Shown: positions 61,135 to 64,000 of the stretch, in pieces | How positions within the stretch are numbered: position 1 is the stretch's first letter | How the letters are laid out: each line of letters begins with the position of its first letter | From: Halichoerus grypus | Lineage: Eukaryota; Chordata; Mammalia; Carnivora; Phocidae | Assembly: GCF_964656455.1 (NCBI RefSeq) | Contig: NW_027555025.1 | Span: 46,001-110,000, forward strand | Reading direction: 5' to 3' | Length of the DNA: 64,000 nucleotides | Translations under genes and position numbers: made by a program | Notes under the pieces: model-generated | What the model was told of the DNA's origin: nothing | The model's database searches: none | Seen by the model: only the letters and a program-made list of their open reading frames with translations

Positions 61135-61434
61135 GAGTTTACATTTTCAGCCTCTCTTTTGAGAAGTGCCAAGTGTGAAAGATATCTCCAGCCTCCACAT
61201 CTCCAGTAAGGCTTATAGTCTCCTGTGCTTGAAGCAACACACGGAAGGCTCTTCTGAGGGGACCCACACCCTGTACGTTTCAGATGTCAGAAATGACAAC
61301 AGCACTTCGTGCATCCACAGTTATCCTGCCGGCATTTAACAAACAGAAATGAGTTAGAGACAACAGCAGGAGATGACTGTTCCTTTTTTTTGAGAAATAT
61401 CCTTTTGTTTGCATTAGAAGAGATGAATCTTCAG

Positions 61435-61621
61435 GACATGTGGGTGGCTCAGTCGGTTAAGCGTCTGCCTTCAGCTCAGGTCATGATCCCAGAGTGCTGG
61501 GATCGAGCCCCGCATCGGGCTCCTTGCTCAGCGGGGAGCCTCCTTCTCCCTCTCCCTCTGCCTGCCGCTCCCCCTGCTTGTGCTCTATCTCCCTCTTTCT
61601 CTCTCTGTCAAATAAATAAAT
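61435..61621 (+). mobile_element. CAN-SINE shared by both arms, right
   Basis: Mirror of the SINE at 6477 (head GGACATGTGGGTGGCTCAG). Its tail at about 61615 is interrupted by a younger SINE. Confidence 0.93.
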
Positions 61622-61623
61622 TT

Positions 61624-61815
61624 GGGCGCCTGGGTGGCTCAGATGGTTAAGCGTCTGCCTTCGGCTCAGGTCATGATCCCAGAGACCTGGGATCGAGTCC
61701 CGCATCAGGCTCCCTGCTCCTTGGGAGCCTGCTTCTCCCTCTGCCTCTCTCTCTCTCTCTGTCTCTCATGAATAAATAAATAAAATCTTTAAAAAAAAAA
61801 AAATAAATAAATAAA
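61624..61815 (+). mobile_element. CAN-SINE private to the right arm
   Basis: A clean GGGCGCCTGGGTGGCTCAG head, full middle and AAATAAATAAATAAAATC tail, inserted in the tail of the SINE at 61435. The left arm has no second SINE at 6477, so this copy arrived after the duplication or escaped arm homogenisation. The exact 3' end is blurred by nested A-rich tails. Confidence 0.88.
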
Positions 61816-62345
61816 TAAATAAATAAAATCTTTTAAAAAAAGAATAGATGAATCTTCTTAAATCTGAGCTAAAATTAAGGCAAGCTATGCAAATGCTTTG
61901 TTGAAGAAGGCAGGGTAATATACATAAATAATGTAAATATATGTAGGTAATGATTTCTGTTGTCCAGCATCATGTCATTTATTGATCCAATGATGGGTAC
62001 ACATGTATTTTATATACGTTTGTATAGTATCATAATGTTTTATATACAGTTAACCCTTGAACAACACAGGTTTGAATTGTGAGGGTCCACTTCCATGTGG
62101 ATCTTTTTCGATAAGTATAGGACTGTAAATATACTACAGATATATTTTCCCTTCCTTATAAGTTTGAAATAACATTCTCTTTAGCTAATTTCATTGTAAG
62201 AATACAGTATATAATATCTGCAATATTATATACTGTATATATACAATATGCTTGAATCGACTGTTTATACTATTGGTAAGTCTTCTGATCAACAGTAGGG
62301 TATTTGCAGTTAAGTTTCTGGGGAGTCAAACGTTATTCACGGATT

Positions 62346-62557
62346 TTCTTTAAAATGTATTTATTTATTTGAAAGAGAGAGAAAGACATAATGTGGGGTG
62401 GGGGAGGGGCAGAGGGAGATGGAAAAATCCCAAGCAGACTCCGCGCTGACCGTGGATCCCATCGTGGGGCTCAATCCCAGGACCATGAGCTCATGATCTG
62501 AGCCAAACCAAGAGTCCATTGCTCGACCAACTCTACCCTTCCCCCCAAGGCGCCCCT
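62346..62557 (-). mobile_element. CAN-SINE shared by both arms, right
   Basis: Mirror of the SINE at 5758, ending in CCCCCCAAGGCGCCCC. Confidence 0.88.
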
Positions 62558-62903
62558 GTACGGGGATTTTTGTGCAGGTGTCAGCACCCCTAAATCCTGT
62601 GTTATTCAAGGGCCAACTGTATATGTACACACGTACGTACAGAAGTCTGTGGACACACATACACACACGCGCCCAGGGCAAAAGGCCACAGTTAGGCACA
62701 GCTGAGGCTTTTTACCGGACTTACAGCAGAAAATCGGACCCAAACCAAATTGCTCTGAGCCTTCTTTTTTCACGGACTCTGTAAGATCCTGGAAAGGAGC
62801 CTCAGAGATTTCTGTAGTAAAGATGAGCAGAGTGGCAGATCTTTGGAATAAGATGTGCTGAGACCTGGGGCGGCTTTCACAGCATGGGTGGGGGACCGGA
62901 GGG

Positions 62904-63803
62904 GCTGTGCTCCTGGATATGGAGATGCCCGATGCTCCCAGATACGGAGATGCCCGGTGCTCCCAGATATGGAGATGCCCGGTGCTCCCTGACATGGAGA
63001 TGCCCGGTGCTCCCTGATACGGAGATGCCCGATGCTCCCTGATACGGAGATGCCCGATGCTCCCAGATACGGAGATGCCTGGTGCTCCCTGATATGGAGA
63101 TGCCCGATGATCCCGGATACGGAGATCCCTGATGCTCCCGGATACGGAGATGCCCGGTGCTCCCAGATATGGAGATGCCCGGTGCTTCCTGATATGGAGA
63201 TGGCTGGTGCTACCAGATATGGAGATGCCTGGTGCTCCCAGATATGGAGATGCTCAATGCTCCCAGATACAGAGATGCCCGGTGGTCCCCGATATGGAGA
63301 TGCCTGGTACTCCCACATATGGAGATGCTCGATGCTCCCAGATACGGAGATGCTTAGTGCTCCCAGATACGGAGATGCCCGGTGCTCCCCGATATGGAGA
63401 TGCCCGGTACTCCCCGATATGGAGATGCCCGGTGCTCCCAGATATGGGGATGCTCAATGCTTCCAGATACGGAGATGCCTGGTGCTCCCAGATATGGAGA
63501 TGCTCGATGCTCCCAGATACTGAGATGCTTAGTGCTCCCAGATACGGAGATGCCCGGTGCTCCCCGATATGGAGATGCTCGGTCCTCCCCAATATGGAGA
63601 TGCCCGGTGCTCCCAGATATGGAGATGCTCAGTGCTCCCAGAAACGGAGATGTCTGGTGCTCCCAGATATGGAGATGCCTGATGCTCCCAGATATGGAGA
63701 TGCCTGGTGCTCCCAGATATGGAGATGTTCGATGCTCCCAGAGACGGAGATGCCCGGTGCTCCCTGATATGGAGATGCACGGGGCTCCCCAATATGGAGA
63801 TGC
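62904..63803 (-). repeat. 25-bp minisatellite, right arm, 36 units
   Basis: Mirror of the array at 4661, exactly 900 bp in perfect 25-bp register, so six units longer. Matching diagnostic variants, units 14-29 here (counting from 63803) align one to one with left units 7-22. The extra seven units lie at the outer end, and one unit is missing at the inner end. Long open frames over this array are repeat by-products. Confidence 0.97.
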
Positions 63804-64000
63804 CCGGCCGTGCTGAGTGGGGCAGTGGCTCTGTGCTTCCAAGGCTGGAACTTCCAGGAGCAGAGGCATAGCTCACTCCGGGAGCCCCAGCGGGAGGTGG
63901 ACACCGCTCCGCTTCTACTCTCCTAGCCCCAGGGGGAGACTGCGTCATCCCTTCTTTGACAAATGGGGACTCCAAAAGTGGTACCTGAGTCACAGAACGT

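Larger units (their letters stand above)
52714..64000 (-). repeat. Right arm of large inverted duplication, cut by window end
   Basis: Reverse complement of the left arm in the same order: MLT1-type LTR, unassigned blocks, L1 and Tigger pieces, cTAGE-like gene, SINEs and minisatellite. It is shorter because left 6980-13144 is missing here, with the junction near 61130. It is lengthened by a private SINE at about 61624 and six extra minisatellite units. The arm continues past the window. Confidence 0.96.

Noticed and set aside
62770..63993. Overlapping long frames over the right minisatellite
   Set aside because: Same cause as on the left; frame lengths track unit number.
1..64000. tRNA genes suggested by A- and B-box-like sequences
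   Set aside because: Every case lies in the head of a CAN-SINE, which derives from a tRNA gene, and none folds as a separate tRNA with a clean 3' end.

Overview
The window is nuclear DNA of a carnivoran mammal. It holds at least twenty tRNA-derived CAN-SINE copies (heads reading GGCGCCTGGGTGGCTCAG, B box, CT-rich stretch, AAATAAAT tail), carnivore-type LINE-1 3' ends, and older mammalian repeats (MIR, L2, MER5A, a Tigger piece, MLT1-type LTRs). The SINEs carry the common caniform head and none has the dog-type GATCCCTGGGTGGCGCAG head, so a non-canid caniform (bear, seal or mustelid group) is my best inference. The chromosome cannot be read from the sequence.

The dominant structure is a large inverted duplication. 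The left arm runs from 4464 or earlier to about 21575. The right arm runs from about 52714 to the end of the window, which cuts it. A 31-kb single-copy spacer separates them. Arms differ by about 2% in the stretches I aligned by eye. Two large differences stand out: the right arm lacks a 6.17-kb block (left 6980-13144), joined at a 4-bp microhomology, and it carries one extra SINE at about 61624.

Each arm carries one intact, intronless, 502-codon copy of a cTAGE/MIA2-like gene (left 14440-15948 on +, right 58338-59846 on -). Both are transcribed towards the spacer. The protein has one N-terminal hydrophobic anchor, long coiled coils and a short proline-rich tail, matching the ER-exit-site cTAGE5/TANGO1 group. 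A shared AATAAA followed by an A-run fits a retrocopy. The copies differ at 32 sites (22 amino-acid changing, 10 silent) with no indels and no stops, and the differences are unevenly distributed.

Upstream of each gene, near the outer end of the visible arm, lies a 25-bp minisatellite in strict register: 30 units on the left, 36 on the right. The spacer contains a full-length LINE-1 on the minus strand (28593-35728) with a 20-bp target-site duplication. Its ORF1 is broken in several places and its ORF2 by one frameshift. The rest of the spacer is SINEs, older L1 pieces, LTRs and unassigned sequence. I see no other convincing gene, no RNA gene, and no CRISPR or prokaryotic system. Apart from the two cTAGE-like genes and the L1 reading frames, the open frames here are short, inside repeats, or lack ATG starts.
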